From positions 11,957 to 57,085 of the forward strand of contig NZ_VOGW01000114.1 of assembly GCF_007896895.1 (NCBI RefSeq): a stretch of 45,129 nt of DNA, given 5' to 3'. The translations under genes were made by a program, and so were the position numbers. Of the stretch, positions 33,055 through 41,694 are shown one piece after another (within the stretch, counting starts at the first letter, position 1; each line of letters begins with the position of its first letter). The DNA is from Streptomyces misionensis (lineage in GTDB: Bacteria; Actinomycetota; Actinomycetes; Streptomycetales; Streptomycetaceae). The notes beneath the pieces were generated by a model. The model did no database searches. It had not been told where the DNA came from and was given only the letters and a program-made list of their open reading frames with translations.

Positions 33055-34612
33055 CTCGGTGACCTGCTCGCTCGCCGCGGGCGAGCGCACCGGGATCATC
33101 GGTGAGAACGGATCGGGCAAGACCACCTTGCTGCGCCTGCTCGCCGGGCGTGAACGGCCCGATCAGGGCGAGGTCGTCGTCCAGGCCCCCGGCGGCGTCG
33201 GCTATCTCGCCCAGGACGAGCGGATGGAGCCGCGAGCGACCGTCCAGCAGGTCATCGACCGTGCCCTGAGTGATCTACGCACCGTCGAGCGGCGCATGCG
33301 CCGTCTCGAGGCCGCGATGGCCGACGGCGACGAGTCGGGCATGGCCGAGTACGGCGACCTGCTCACCGTCTTCGAACTGCGCGGCGGCTACGACGCCGAC
33401 GCCCGCGTGGAGCGCGCCCTGCACGGTCTCGGCCTGGGCCTCGTGGGCCGTGACCGCACCGTGGGCGGCCTGTCCGGTGGTGAGCGGGTCAGGTTGCGGC
33501 TCGCGGCCGTCCTGGCGGCCGCGCCGGAGGTGCTGCTCCTTGACGAGCCGACCAACCATCTCGACGACAACGCCCTGAGCTGGCTGGAGGAACACCTGCG
33601 CACCCGCCGGGGCACCACGGTGGCGGTCTCCCACGACCGGGACTTCCTCGAACGCGTCGCCACCGGCCTCCTTGAGGTGGACGCCGACCGGCGCAGCGTC
33701 GTCCGGTACGGCAACGGCTACACCGGCTACCTCGCCGAGAGGAAAGCCGCCCGGCAGCGCTGGGCCCAGGCGCACGAGCAGTGGCGGGCCGACGTCGACC
33801 GGCTCCGCGAGGCCGCCGCGACCACCGCCCGCCGCGTGGCCCCCGGCCGTGCGATGAAGGACGGCAACAAGATGGCGTACGACCGGGCGGGCGCCCGGGT
33901 GCAGCAGTCGCTGGCCAGCCGGGTGCGCAACGCGGAAGAACGGCTGCGCCGCCTCCTCAGCACCCCGGTCCCGCCTCCGCCGGAGCCGCTGCGCTTCGCC
34001 CCCGTACTGCGGACCGGCAGCCCGCAGGGCGCCGTACTCGTCGCCACCGACATCACCGTCACGGACCGGCTCGACCGCACGAGCCTGTCGCTCGCGGCGG
34101 GCGAGCGCCTGCTGGTCACGGGGCCGAACGGAGCGGGCAAGAGCACGTTGCTCCGCGTCCTCGCCGGGGAGGTCGCCCCCGACGGCGGGGGTGTCACCCG
34201 CCGCGGCAGGGTCGGCTACCTCCCCCAGGAGCCGCACCCCGGGGAGCCGGACGAGACCGTCCTTGCCGCCTTCGCCCGCGGACGGGCGGGTGAGGCCGCC
34301 GAACACGCCGAACAGCTGCTGTCCCTCGGCCTGTTCGACCGCGACCACCTCACGGTGCCGGTCGGCTGGTTGTCCACCGGGCAGCGACAGCGTCTGGCCC
34401 TGGCGCGGCTGCTCAGCGAACCGTCAGACGTCCTGCTGCTCGACGAACCCACCAACCATCTGTCGCCCGCGCTCGTCGAGGAACTCGAGACCGCCCTGAC
34501 CGGCTACGACGGCGCCCTCGTCGTCGTCAGCCACGACCGTCGACTGCGTCGGCGCTGGCAGGGCGCTCACCTGGCCATGCGGACGACGCCGACCTCCGCC
34601 GCCAGGGCCTGA
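32993..34612 (+). CDS. ABC-F ribosome-protection ATPase
   Basis: This soluble protein of 539 residues has two ABC domains and no membrane segments. The first has Walker A GENGSGKTT, signature LSGGERVRLRLAA and LLLDEPTNHLDD; the second has GPNGAGKST, the variant signature LSTGQRQRLALAR and LLLDEPTNHLSP. The linker between them (about residues 240-320: AERKAARQRWAQAHEQWRAD, then KMAYDRAGARVQQSL) is the arm that reaches into the ribosome in antibiotic-resistance ABC-F proteins. Such proteins displace peptidyl-transferase-centre drugs. GGAG lies seven bases before the ATG. It heads an operon with Vat-like and Ere-like genes. Confidence 0.9.
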   Translation: MPTQISALAVSKSFNGRLVLDSVTCSLAAGERTGIIGENGSGKTTLLRLLAGRERPDQGEVVVQAPGGVGYLAQDERMEPRATVQQVIDRALSDLRTVERRMRRLEAAMADGDESGMAEYGDLLTVFELRGGYDADARVERALHGLGLGLVGRDRTVGGLSGGERVRLRLAAVLAAAPEVLLLDEPTNHLDDNALSWLEEHLRTRRGTTVAVSHDRDFLERVATGLLEVDADRRSVVRYGNGYTGYLAERKAARQRWAQAHEQWRADVDRLREAAATTARRVAPGRAMKDGNKMAYDRAGARVQQSLASRVRNAEERLRRLLSTPVPPPPEPLRFAPVLRTGSPQGAVLVATDITVTDRLDRTSLSLAAGERLLVTGPNGAGKSTLLRVLAGEVAPDGGGVTRRGRVGYLPQEPHPGEPDETVLAAFARGRAGEAAEHAEQLLSLGLFDRDHLTVPVGWLSTGQRQRLALARLLSEPSDVLLLDEPTNHLSPALVEELETALTGYDGALVVVSHDRRLRRRWQGAHLAMRTTPTSAARA

Positions 34613-34657
34613 GGTCCCGGCAGCCCCGCGAACATGCCTTAGGGAAGGAAACAACTC

Positions 34658-35386
34658 GTGATGCCACCTGTCCCCGCCGACCCGAACGTGGTCCATCCGA
34701 TGCCCGAGCAGCCGCGGGTGGTGCTGCTGAAGCCGCTGGTCACCTCGCCGCTGATCGAGGTCGGAGAGTTCTCCTACTACGACGACCCCGATGACCCGAC
34801 CGCCTTCGAGACCCGCAACGTGCTCTACCACTACGGGCCGGAAAAGCTGGTCATCGGGAAGTTCTGCGCGCTGGGCGAGGGCGTGCGGTTCATCATGAAC
34901 GGCGCCAACCACCGGATGGACGGCCCCTCCACGTTCCCTTTCCCGATCATGGGCGGTTCCTGGGCCCAGCACTTCGACCTGATCACCGGTTTGCCCGGAC
35001 GGGGTGACACCGTGGTGGGCCATGACGTCTGGTTCGGTTACCGGTCCACGGTGATGCCGGGCGTCCGCATCGGCCACGGAGCGGTCATCGCCTCCGGCTC
35101 CGTCGTCGTCGACGACGTCCCCGACTACGGCATCGTCGGCGGCAACCCCGCCCGCCTCATCCGCCGCCGCCACAGCGACGCCGACATTGCCCGCCTCCTG
35201 GCCCTGGCCTGGTGGGACTGGCCGCTCAAGGACATCACCGAACACCTCCGCACGATCATGTCCGGCAGCGTCGACGACCTGGAGAACGCGGCGGCCCGGG
35301 CACGTGGAGACAGAACGTCCGGAGCCACCAACCCCCAGCGCCAAGGGCCGTTGAACGAGCCCGACCCAGGGCGACCCGCCCGGTGA
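34658..35386 (+). CDS. Vat/CatB-type hexapeptide acetyltransferase
   Basis: This 242-residue left-handed beta-helix enzyme should acetylate a hydroxyl of an antibiotic with acetyl-CoA. The region VIGKFCALGEGVRFIMNGANHRMDG holds the catalytic His85, equal to His82 of Vat(D). The coil VVGHDVWFGYRSTVMPGVRIGHGAVIASGSVV and GGNPARLIRRR are typical of the xenobiotic acetyltransferase group. Start GTG 34658 (AAGGAA seven bases before) or ATG 34661. Next to an ABC-F gene, streptogramin A is the most natural target; chloramphenicol (CatB) is an alternative. The last 25 residues extend beyond Vat(D). The gap to the ABC-F gene is 45 bp. Confidence 0.87.
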   Translation: MMPPVPADPNVVHPMPEQPRVVLLKPLVTSPLIEVGEFSYYDDPDDPTAFETRNVLYHYGPEKLVIGKFCALGEGVRFIMNGANHRMDGPSTFPFPIMGGSWAQHFDLITGLPGRGDTVVGHDVWFGYRSTVMPGVRIGHGAVIASGSVVVDDVPDYGIVGGNPARLIRRRHSDADIARLLALAWWDWPLKDITEHLRTIMSGSVDDLENAAARARGDRTSGATNPQRQGPLNEPDPGRPAR

Positions 35387-35442
35387 CCCGCTCCCCTGTC
35401 CGCGATCCACTGTTCCAGCACACCGAGAGTCGAGCTGTCAGC

Positions 35443-36735
35443 ATGCCTGCTTCGCCCCACCACAACCCGTTCGCCGACTGGCTTCGCACCCACGCCGTCC
35501 CCCTCGACCACCTCGACCCCGAGGCACCACTCGACGATCTGGAGCCGCTGCGCGCCATCGTCGGCGACGCACGTGTCGTCGCGATCGGTGAGAGTTCCCA
35601 CTTCATCAACGAGTTCGCGTCCATGCGCGAGCGCATCCTGCGGTTCCTGGCCGAGCGCTGCGGATTCACCGTCCTCGCCTTCGAGTACGGCTTCAGCGAA
35701 GGTTTCCCCCTTGACGCGTGGGCCCAGGGTGAGGGGACGGACGACGACCTGTCGGCGCATCTCGCCGGAACGATCCCCGTGGGAGTCGACGCGCCGCTGC
35801 GCTGGATACGCCGGCACAACCGAACCGCCTCGACACCGGTGCGCTTCACGGGGGTCGACATCCCGGCGGCCGGTGGCTCGTTGCTTCCCGCCCTGGCCCC
35901 GGTCGCCGACTACCTGCGCCGGATCGATCCCGAAACCCTGCCGATCGTCCAGGAGGCGATGCGGATCGCCGAATCGTTCGCCGGTGGCTCCGCGGCCGTC
36001 GCCGCGCCCGCGTGGGCACGTCTGGCCACCGCGGAACAGGACGCCCTCAGCGCGGCCCTGACGCGCCTGCTCATCCGGTTCCGCTCCGTCGCACCACTGT
36101 ATGTTTCCCGTGGCGACCAGCACAGCTACGACATCGCCGTGCGCCGGCTCGAAGGCGCCTGCCACGCCGACTACACCTTCCGCGCCATGGCCGACCTCTT
36201 CGCCGGCAAAGGGCTGACCGCCGACACCTCGGCCCGCGATGTCTACATGGCCGAGTCGGTCCTGTGGCACCTGGACCGCTTCGAACCCGGGACCCGCGTC
36301 GTGCTGGCGGCTCACAACGCCCACATCCAGAAGACACCGGTCTCCTTCGACGGCCACCTCACGGGGCTCCCCATGGGACAGCACCTGCACCGCGCGCTCG
36401 GCGATGACTACTTCGCCCTCGGCCTGGCGAGCACCACCGGACACACCGCGGACATGCCCCGCGACGAGAACACACCCTTCGGCTTCACCATCGACGCCAC
36501 CGCGCTGGAGCCGGCCGAGCCGGGAAGTATCGAAGCCGCATTCGCCGACGCCGAGCTCGGGCTCAGCATCGCCGACCTCCGCCAGGCACGCCCGCAGGCG
36601 GCCGATGGAAACGTCGACCTTGCCCCGGGCCCCGACCGCATCCGGATCCAAAGCGCCTACCTCCACACCCCCGTCCTCGAGGCGTTCGACGCCATCCTCC
36701 ACACCCCGACCTCCACCGTTGCCGACAACCTCTGA
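35443..36735 (+). CDS. erythromycin-esterase-family protein
   Basis: This protein of about 430 residues belongs to the Ere family, which opens the lactone ring of macrolides. The key motif AIGESSHFINEF has His53, equal to the catalytic His of EreA/EreC. VVLAAHNAHIQKTP supplies His291 and His294, and LAFEYGFSEG is also family-like. The ATG at 35443 gives the family N-terminus. A GTG at 35383 overlaps the stop of the acetyltransferase gene as GTGA and would add 20 residues. Not all Ere-family members act on macrolides, so the substrate is inferred from the ABC-F and Vat neighbours. Confidence 0.87.
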   Translation: MPASPHHNPFADWLRTHAVPLDHLDPEAPLDDLEPLRAIVGDARVVAIGESSHFINEFASMRERILRFLAERCGFTVLAFEYGFSEGFPLDAWAQGEGTDDDLSAHLAGTIPVGVDAPLRWIRRHNRTASTPVRFTGVDIPAAGGSLLPALAPVADYLRRIDPETLPIVQEAMRIAESFAGGSAAVAAPAWARLATAEQDALSAALTRLLIRFRSVAPLYVSRGDQHSYDIAVRRLEGACHADYTFRAMADLFAGKGLTADTSARDVYMAESVLWHLDRFEPGTRVVLAAHNAHIQKTPVSFDGHLTGLPMGQHLHRALGDDYFALGLASTTGHTADMPRDENTPFGFTIDATALEPAEPGSIEAAFADAELGLSIADLRQARPQAADGNVDLAPGPDRIRIQSAYLHTPVLEAFDAILHTPTSTVADNL

Positions 36736-37245
36736 AAACCGACGCGGTGACAGCCGCCCTCATGCCCGCCCCGGGACATGCTGCTCACCGGGCGGTCGGC
36801 CCCGGCGCGGCCTGAGCGGCGCGGTCCCTCGCTCCGGTCGGCGTGCGGCCGCGGCCCGGCGCGGTGCACGCGGGCACTGTGCCGGGCCGCGGCCGGTCCT
36901 GCGCCCTGTCGAAGACGATCAGTGTGCCGTCCACGCCCGGGACGAAGAGGCGGCACCTGGACGTGGCGACGCCGGGGACGACGAAGCCGCGCCACTCCTC
37001 CTCTGCCGGGTTCGGCGACATGGGCGGCGGCTCCGGGCAACGCCGGTACGTCCACACCACGGAGCCGCCGCAGCCCTCGACGCGGACACGCCCACTCCTT
37101 TCTTCTCGCCGCCGAACGGTCCAACGGCGACCGCACCCTGACCATCCGCAGCGCCGACGCCCTCAACCTGAACTCCGCCCAAGGGGCCGCTCTCCACCCC
37201 GGGGTGGAAATCGAATCCACCGCCTTCCCGGCACCGTCCGCTGGA
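36736..37245. other. decayed region, no confident gene
   Basis: About 510 bp. On the minus strand one frame near 36900-37060 looks coding (EEEWRGFVVPGVATSRCRLF, then GVDGTLIVFDRAQDR), and another at 37240-37380 reads PKILDVPGGLHATGTRRETD. Neither has a start or a family I recognise. Confidence 0.4.
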
Positions 37246-37491
37246 TCAGGTCGGCCTTTCCAGGTCGGCAGCTGGGCGCCCCGGCAGCGATCCGCGGGGA
37301 CGTCGATGGCGTTCATGGAGTCGGTCTCCCGCCGGGTGCCGGTCGCGTGCAGACCTCCGGGGACGTCGAGGATCTTCGGGGCTTCGTCCTGAACCGGCCA
37401 GCCCGGTCCCGTCGGCCCGGTCGGTCCGGTCGGTCCGGTCGGTCCGGTCGGTCCGGTCGGTCCGGTCGGCCGCGGAGTGTTCCGTGTTCAT
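37246..37491 (-). CDS. possible small ORF with Asp-Arg-Thr repeats
   Basis: An 81-codon ORF whose ATG overlaps the malic enzyme stop (ATGA). It begins MNTEHSAADRT and continues with repeated DRT units coded by a 9-bp minisatellite, then an Arg/Pro-rich tail. The tail has poor coding character and another frame looks more coding there, so the ORF may have drifted out of its true frame. No function is known. Confidence 0.25.
   Translation of the reverse strand: MNTEHSAADRTDRTDRTDRTDRTDRADGTGLAGSGRSPEDPRRPRRSARDRHPAGDRLHERHRRPRGSLPGRPAADLERPT
37421..37465. repeat. 9-bp minisatellite, five perfect copies
   Basis: TCGGTCCGG occurs five times in a row, with imperfect copies on both sides (about 37411-37475). 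On the minus strand it codes repeating Thr-Asp-Arg. It lies just downstream of the malic enzyme stop. Confidence 0.9.
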
Positions 37492-39026
37492 GCCGCGGCT
37501 CCGTCGGTGTAGACCGGCTGCCACATGGCCTCCCGGACGGCTTCGGAGACGTCGGTCGGCTTGCTGGTGGCCACGCCGTCGTCGAGCGCCGCCTTGACCA
37601 CCGCGGTCGCAGTGACCGCCGAGGACTCCCGGAGGCTTTCCACGGGCGGCAGCAGGGATGCGCCCGGCCTCGACGGGTCGACCTGGTCCGCGACGGCCTG
37701 GGCCGCCGCAAGCAGCATGCCCGAAGTCACCTGGGACGCCCCGGAGACGATCGTGCCCAGGCCCAGTCCCGGGTACAGCAGCGCGTTGTTGGCCTGCCCG
37801 ATCTCGTAGGTCATACCGTCGTACTCCACAGGTGGGACGGGGATGCCGGTCGCCACCAGCGCCTTTCCCCCGGACCAGGCGATGACGTCGGCGGGCATGG
37901 CCTCGATCCGGGAGGTGGGATTGGAGATCGGGAAGATGATCGGCCGCTCGGTACCCTCGGACATGGACTGGACGACCTCGCGTGTGAAGGCGCCGTGCGC
38001 GGTGGAAGTGCCCAGCAGGATCGTGGGTTCGACCCGGCGCACCGTTTCCAGCAGTGAGATCGCGCCGTCGTCCCGCGCCCAGTCCGCGACCTCGTCCGGA
38101 TCGCGTGCGTAGGGCTGCTGGAAGTCACGCAGTCCGTCCATGTCGCGGGTGAGCAGGCCCTGTTTGTCGATCAGCCACACTTGTGCGGCGGCCTGCCTCG
38201 AATCCGCGCCGTCGCGGACCATCGCGTCGCGCAGCTGGTCGGCGATGCCCACCCCGGCGGTCCCGGCGCCGAAGACGACCAGTTTCTGGTCCCGCATCCG
38301 CACACCGCTGACCTTGACGGCAGACAGGACGGCGGCCAGCGTGATGGCTCCGGTGCCCTGCATGTCGTCGTTGAAGATCCGATAGCGGCCGCCGTACTGC
38401 TCCAGTATCCGCCGTGCGTTGCTGGGACCGAAGTCCTCGAAGTGCAGCAGCGCGTCGGGGAACGTGGACGACGCCGTCTCCAGGTAGCTCTCGATGAACG
38501 CGTCGTAATCAGCGCCACGAACGCGGGAGTGCCGGTTGCCCAGGTACAGCGGATCGTCCAACAGCGACCTGCGGTCCGTGCCCACGTCCAGCGACACGGG
38601 AACGACGCGGCGCGGGTCGATGCCGGCGGCCGCGGTGTAGACCGCGAGCTTGCCGACCGAGATCTGGATCCCTCCCACACCCCAGTCACCGATGCCCAGG
38701 ATCTCCTCCGCGTCCGTGCACACGATCAAGTCGACGTCCTCGGGCCCGAGCTGCAGCGTGGCGAAGGCCTTCTCCATGTCGTCGGGCCGGTCGATGGACA
38801 GGAAGATGCCGCGCGGGCAGCGGTACTCGTGGGAGTACTTCTCGATCGCCTCGCCCACGGTGGGGTCGTAGACGATCGGCAGGAGCTCCGCGAGATGCTC
38901 GACGAGAACCCTGAAGTACAGGGTCTCGTTGCGGTCGTGGAGCTGTTCCAGATAGACGTTCTTGGCCAGGTCGCTGCTCTGAGCCCGCATCTGCTGGTAG
39001 GCGCGCTGAGTCTGCTGCTCGAGTGC
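37488..39026 (-). pseudogene. malic enzyme, 5' end lost
   Basis: From LEQQTQRAYQQMRAQ onward the protein is a normal NAD(P)-dependent malic enzyme, which converts malate to pyruvate, CO2 and a reduced cofactor. It keeps the catalytic Tyr in VYDPTVGEA, the Lys region GGIQISVGKLAVYTAAAG, the metal ligands in LHFEDFGPSNA and RIFNDDMQGTGAI, and the nucleotide fold VVFGAGTAGVGIAD. The first 35-40 residues (with the usual LLPP block) are replaced by out-of-frame sequence from a TetR gene. An ATG at 38990 could still start a shortened protein, but no clear ribosome binding site is present. It is most likely inactive or altered. Confidence 0.8.
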
Positions 39027-39262
39027 GAGCCGGCGAGCAGAGCCCGGGTGTGCAGCTTCTCGCTGTCGTCGGTCAACACCACGGCCAGCGCGTCGGGCAA
39101 GCCCTGCTTGGCGGCCATGAAGTCGAGGAAGCGCTCCATCCAGGTCCGCAGCGCGTCCACCGGAGGCTGTGCGGCCGTGAGGTGCGGTGCCGCCTCGCAC
39201 AGGCGCCGCACTTCCTGTCGGTGGACCGCCTCGATCAGCAGTTCCTCACGAGGTCGGTGAGG
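39027..39262 (-). pseudogene. TetR-family regulator fragment
   Basis: The frame reads PREELLIEAVHRQEVRRLCE and VDALRTWMERFLDFMAAKQG with LTDDSEKLHTRALLA, which is the part of a TetR protein just after the helix-turn-helix. The DNA-binding domain and the C-terminal end are missing. The fragment joins the malic enzyme fragment at about 39027 in a different frame, which marks a deletion or recombination junction. Confidence 0.7.
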
Positions 39263-39381
39263 GCCGGCGGGCTGTGCCCGGACGGTCAAGGCCCGCAGCC
39301 CTGCAAGAACACTCGGCGCCGGGTTTGTTGTCTACGTTCTCTTCCGATCACGCCCGATGACCCGACGGAAGGGAACGGTAA

Positions 39382-40314
39382 ATGAACAAGCGCAAGGCGA
39401 TGGTGCGGTTGCTGCCGGCGTTACTGCTGGTAGTGAGCGTCGGGGGATTCGCGGCTCCGTCGTCGGCCGCGAGCCCGAACACCGCCGCTCGTCTCCCGGA
39501 GGCGAACACGGCGGTGGGGCCGCAGTACGACACCACGCACGTCTACGTCACCCCAGGCACGATGGACGCGTTCGTCACCTGCTGGGAGGCGATCTTCGGC
39601 GGAACCAACACCACCAAGGTCGTCACGGACGTGACGCCCACGCCCAGCACGACCGTGTCGGAACTGGTCCTCTCCCCTGTCGGCACCCTGTCCGTCTTCG
39701 ACTTCCGGACGCCGGTCCCCTACCCGTTCGGTGCCGAACGCACCGGCTGGCTCATGAGCGACTTCGACAAGGGCGTGCGGCGGGCCCGGGCGAGCGGGGC
39801 GGACGTCGTCGTGGCACCCTTCGACGACCCCATCGGCCGAGACGCGGTCGTCCAGTTCCCGGGCGGCGTCAACGCCCAGCTGTACTGGCACACCAAGGCT
39901 CCGACCTACGCACCGTTGGAGACCGTGCCGGACAACCGTATCTATCTGACACGCGACTCGGCGAGGGCGTTCCTCACCTCGTACCTGCGGTTCACCGGCG
40001 GCCGGATCGTCTCCGACGACCGGTCCGCCGATGGTGGCCAGATCGGTGTGCCCGCCGAGACGTACCGCCGCGTGGCCATCAGCTCCCCCTTCGGCAACAC
40101 GGTGGTCAGCGTGACCGATGGGCACCTGCCGTACCCCTTCGGGCGGGAGACCACCGGCTACGCGGTGACGGACCTCGCCTCGACCTTGCACAGGGCTGAG
40201 GTCGCGGGCGCGAAGGTGCTCTGGGGACCGTACTCCTCCCGGGGCCGCGCCAGCGCGATGGTGCAGTTCCCCGGTGGCTACGTGGCCGAGCTTCACGAGG
40301 GTGACGACCGCTGA
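39382..40314 (+). CDS. secreted VOC-like protein
   Basis: This 310-residue protein has a Sec signal peptide (KRKAMVRLLPALLLVVSVGG, cut likely after PSSAAS) followed by two similar halves. Each half ends with a matching block: DAVVQFPGGVNAQLYW and SAMVQFPGGYVAELHEG, the second with the Glu expected for a VOC metal ligand. Each also has PYPFG-ERTGW / PYPFG-RETTGY. Two VOC modules make a complete glyoxalase-like fold. The function outside the cell is unknown. AAGGGAA precedes the ATG. The truncated TetR gene next to it is divergent and may once have controlled it. Confidence 0.85.
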   Translation: MNKRKAMVRLLPALLLVVSVGGFAAPSSAASPNTAARLPEANTAVGPQYDTTHVYVTPGTMDAFVTCWEAIFGGTNTTKVVTDVTPTPSTTVSELVLSPVGTLSVFDFRTPVPYPFGAERTGWLMSDFDKGVRRARASGADVVVAPFDDPIGRDAVVQFPGGVNAQLYWHTKAPTYAPLETVPDNRIYLTRDSARAFLTSYLRFTGGRIVSDDRSADGGQIGVPAETYRRVAISSPFGNTVVSVTDGHLPYPFGRETTGYAVTDLASTLHRAEVAGAKVLWGPYSSRGRASAMVQFPGGYVAELHEGDDR

Positions 40315-40624
40315 TCGTCCCGGGTGGCAATCGGCGTACGGCATACGGTGCGGGCAATGGCCGCCCGCCGCGGGCATGGACGCCGTGGTCCTCGCCCGAG
40401 GCGACGGCATTCGTCGCAGTCCGTTTCGCTGCCCCGCCCCGGGTGGCTGCCGCATGGGGAGTAGCCGACGGTCGCGCGTATGCGCCACCCGCTTCGGCAG
40501 ACACGGCCAACCGCCACCGGGCCGCAGTTCCCTCGCCTCGCTCCTCCTCCTGCTCCGCGAACCCGCCCAGGACCGTTGCCGGGGTCCGGCCTCCAGCTCC
40601 GGTCCCACGTTGATCACGGGGATT
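40315..40624. other. no recognisable gene
   Basis: A region of 310 bp between the VOC gene and the NTF2-like pseudogene. I see no ORF with start signals or familiar motifs and no clear terminator. Confidence 0.4.
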
Positions 40625-41099
40625 TCAGCCGGGGAGTCGAGTGAACTCGTTGCGCAGGTCGATGATGTGGCCGTCGTGGTCGACCTGCGCGTGCTCCACG
40701 CCGGCCACGGTCAGGAGTCGGCCGTCCTTCATACGGGCCGCGGCTGCCCATTCGGCCCGCAGCGTCCCGTCATCGAGCACCGTGGTGTTCCAGTAGTGCC
40801 GGGAGTCGGCGAAGCAGGCGAAGTGGGCGCGGTAGAAAGCGGCGATGTCCTCATGGCCACAGGCCGGCTCCGGGCCGAGCCGCACGGTCGGGTCAGGGGC
40901 GAACAACGTCAGCATCACGGGTGACGTCGCCGCCGGTGATGTCGCTGAAGATCGGGGCAGTGCGGCGCAGTTCGCGCGGAACTCGTCGATCGTCCTGCCG
41001 GGCCGGTTGTCGCCGTAGCCCATCAGCATGACGAGCCGCTGCAGCGCCGGGCGGTGCCGGCGCTGAACTCTGCGGCCGGGGATTGCGCGACAGACATCC
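40625..41099 (-). pseudogene. NTF2/SnoaL-like protein with three frameshifts
   Basis: The natural start is ATG 41099, with GAAGGAG seven bases upstream (MSVAQSPAAEFSAGTARR). One base is missing near 41046, so this frame stops at 41025. The next frame carries LVMLMGYGDNRPGRTIDEF. Between about 40973 and 40915 the best reading is in a third frame (LRRTAPIFSDITGGDVT). Then the second frame resumes with VMLTLFAPDPTVRLGPEPAC and HEDIAAFYRAHFACFADSRH to the end. The repaired protein would have about 158 residues and the cone-shaped NTF2 fold. As it stands, only a shortened protein from ATG 41029 or 41023 could be made, with a 20-residue scrambled stretch. Confidence 0.75.
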
Positions 41100-41264
41100 G
41101 TAAGCTCCTTCGTGGTGTCAAGGGCTCGGTGTCGAGGGCTCGTTCATGTGGCGGCTTCTTCTGCTTCCCGGGGTGCGGGCTCCGCGCTCGCGCCCCGTGC
41201 CGCCCGGTCCGGGCAGGCCCGGCGGCGTCGGGGAGGGGCATCACCGTTCCCGCGCCGCCTGCGG

Positions 41265-41392
41265 GGCCCCGCCTCATGGTCGCGGGTGAGCCGGACGATC
41301 GCCGCCGCCGCTTCACGGGCGCCGTCCGCGTCCCGGGCCGCGATCGCGTCGACGAGCCGCCGGTGCAGCCCGGCGTGCTCCTCGGCGCCCGT
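41265..41392 (-). pseudogene. GntR (FCD-type) regulator C-terminal fragment
   Basis: The frame reads GAEEHAGLHRRLVDAIAARD and GAREAAAAIVRLTRDHE, the last helices of an FCD ligand-binding domain. The helix-turn-helix half is absent. Immediately beyond it (41395) lies a fragment of another gene on the opposite strand, so this is a junction of unrelated pieces. Confidence 0.5.
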
Positions 41393-41394
41393 GG

Positions 41395-41515
41395 CGTGCT
41401 CATCAACGGCGAGCCCCGCAAGTGGAACGGCCACGTCCTCGACGTCGACCTGACCGCCCTGCACGCCGAGGTCCACGCCTCGCGCGAGTACGTGCTGAAC
41501 ACCCCGACTGCCTGA
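41395..41515 (+). pseudogene. C-terminal fragment of unrecognised enzyme
   Basis: The frame reads VLINGEPRKWNGHVLDVDLT and ALHAEVHASREYVLNTPTA before a stop at 41515. It has good codon use but no start. I do not recognise the family. Confidence 0.4.
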
Positions 41516-41653
41516 GCACCTCCCCTCCTCGTCCCCCGGCCGGCCCCCTCCGGCCGGGGGAGAACGGCCTCCCAGCTTGCCGAAGCAGAGCGTGGCGCCG
41601 CGGCACCGCGGTAGGGGTCCGTGCACCAGCCAGTGGACAGATAGTCTCTGCGA

Positions 41654-41678
41654 AGATAATCTACGGATAGATCATCTA
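41654..41678. promoter_or_regulatory. paired AGAT/ATCT operators
   Basis: AGATAATCT (41654-41662) and TAGATCATCTA (41668-41678) are perfect palindromes with odd centres, 15 bp apart centre to centre, directly upstream of the SRPBCC/MarR operon. They overlap a possible -10 box (GATAAT at 41655). The MarR protein is the natural binder. Confidence 0.55.
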
Positions 41679-41694
41679 GCGGAGGAGACCACTC

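Noticed and set aside
37405..37475. 9-bp repeats as a CRISPR array
   Set aside because: The units are contiguous without spacers, so this is a minisatellite.
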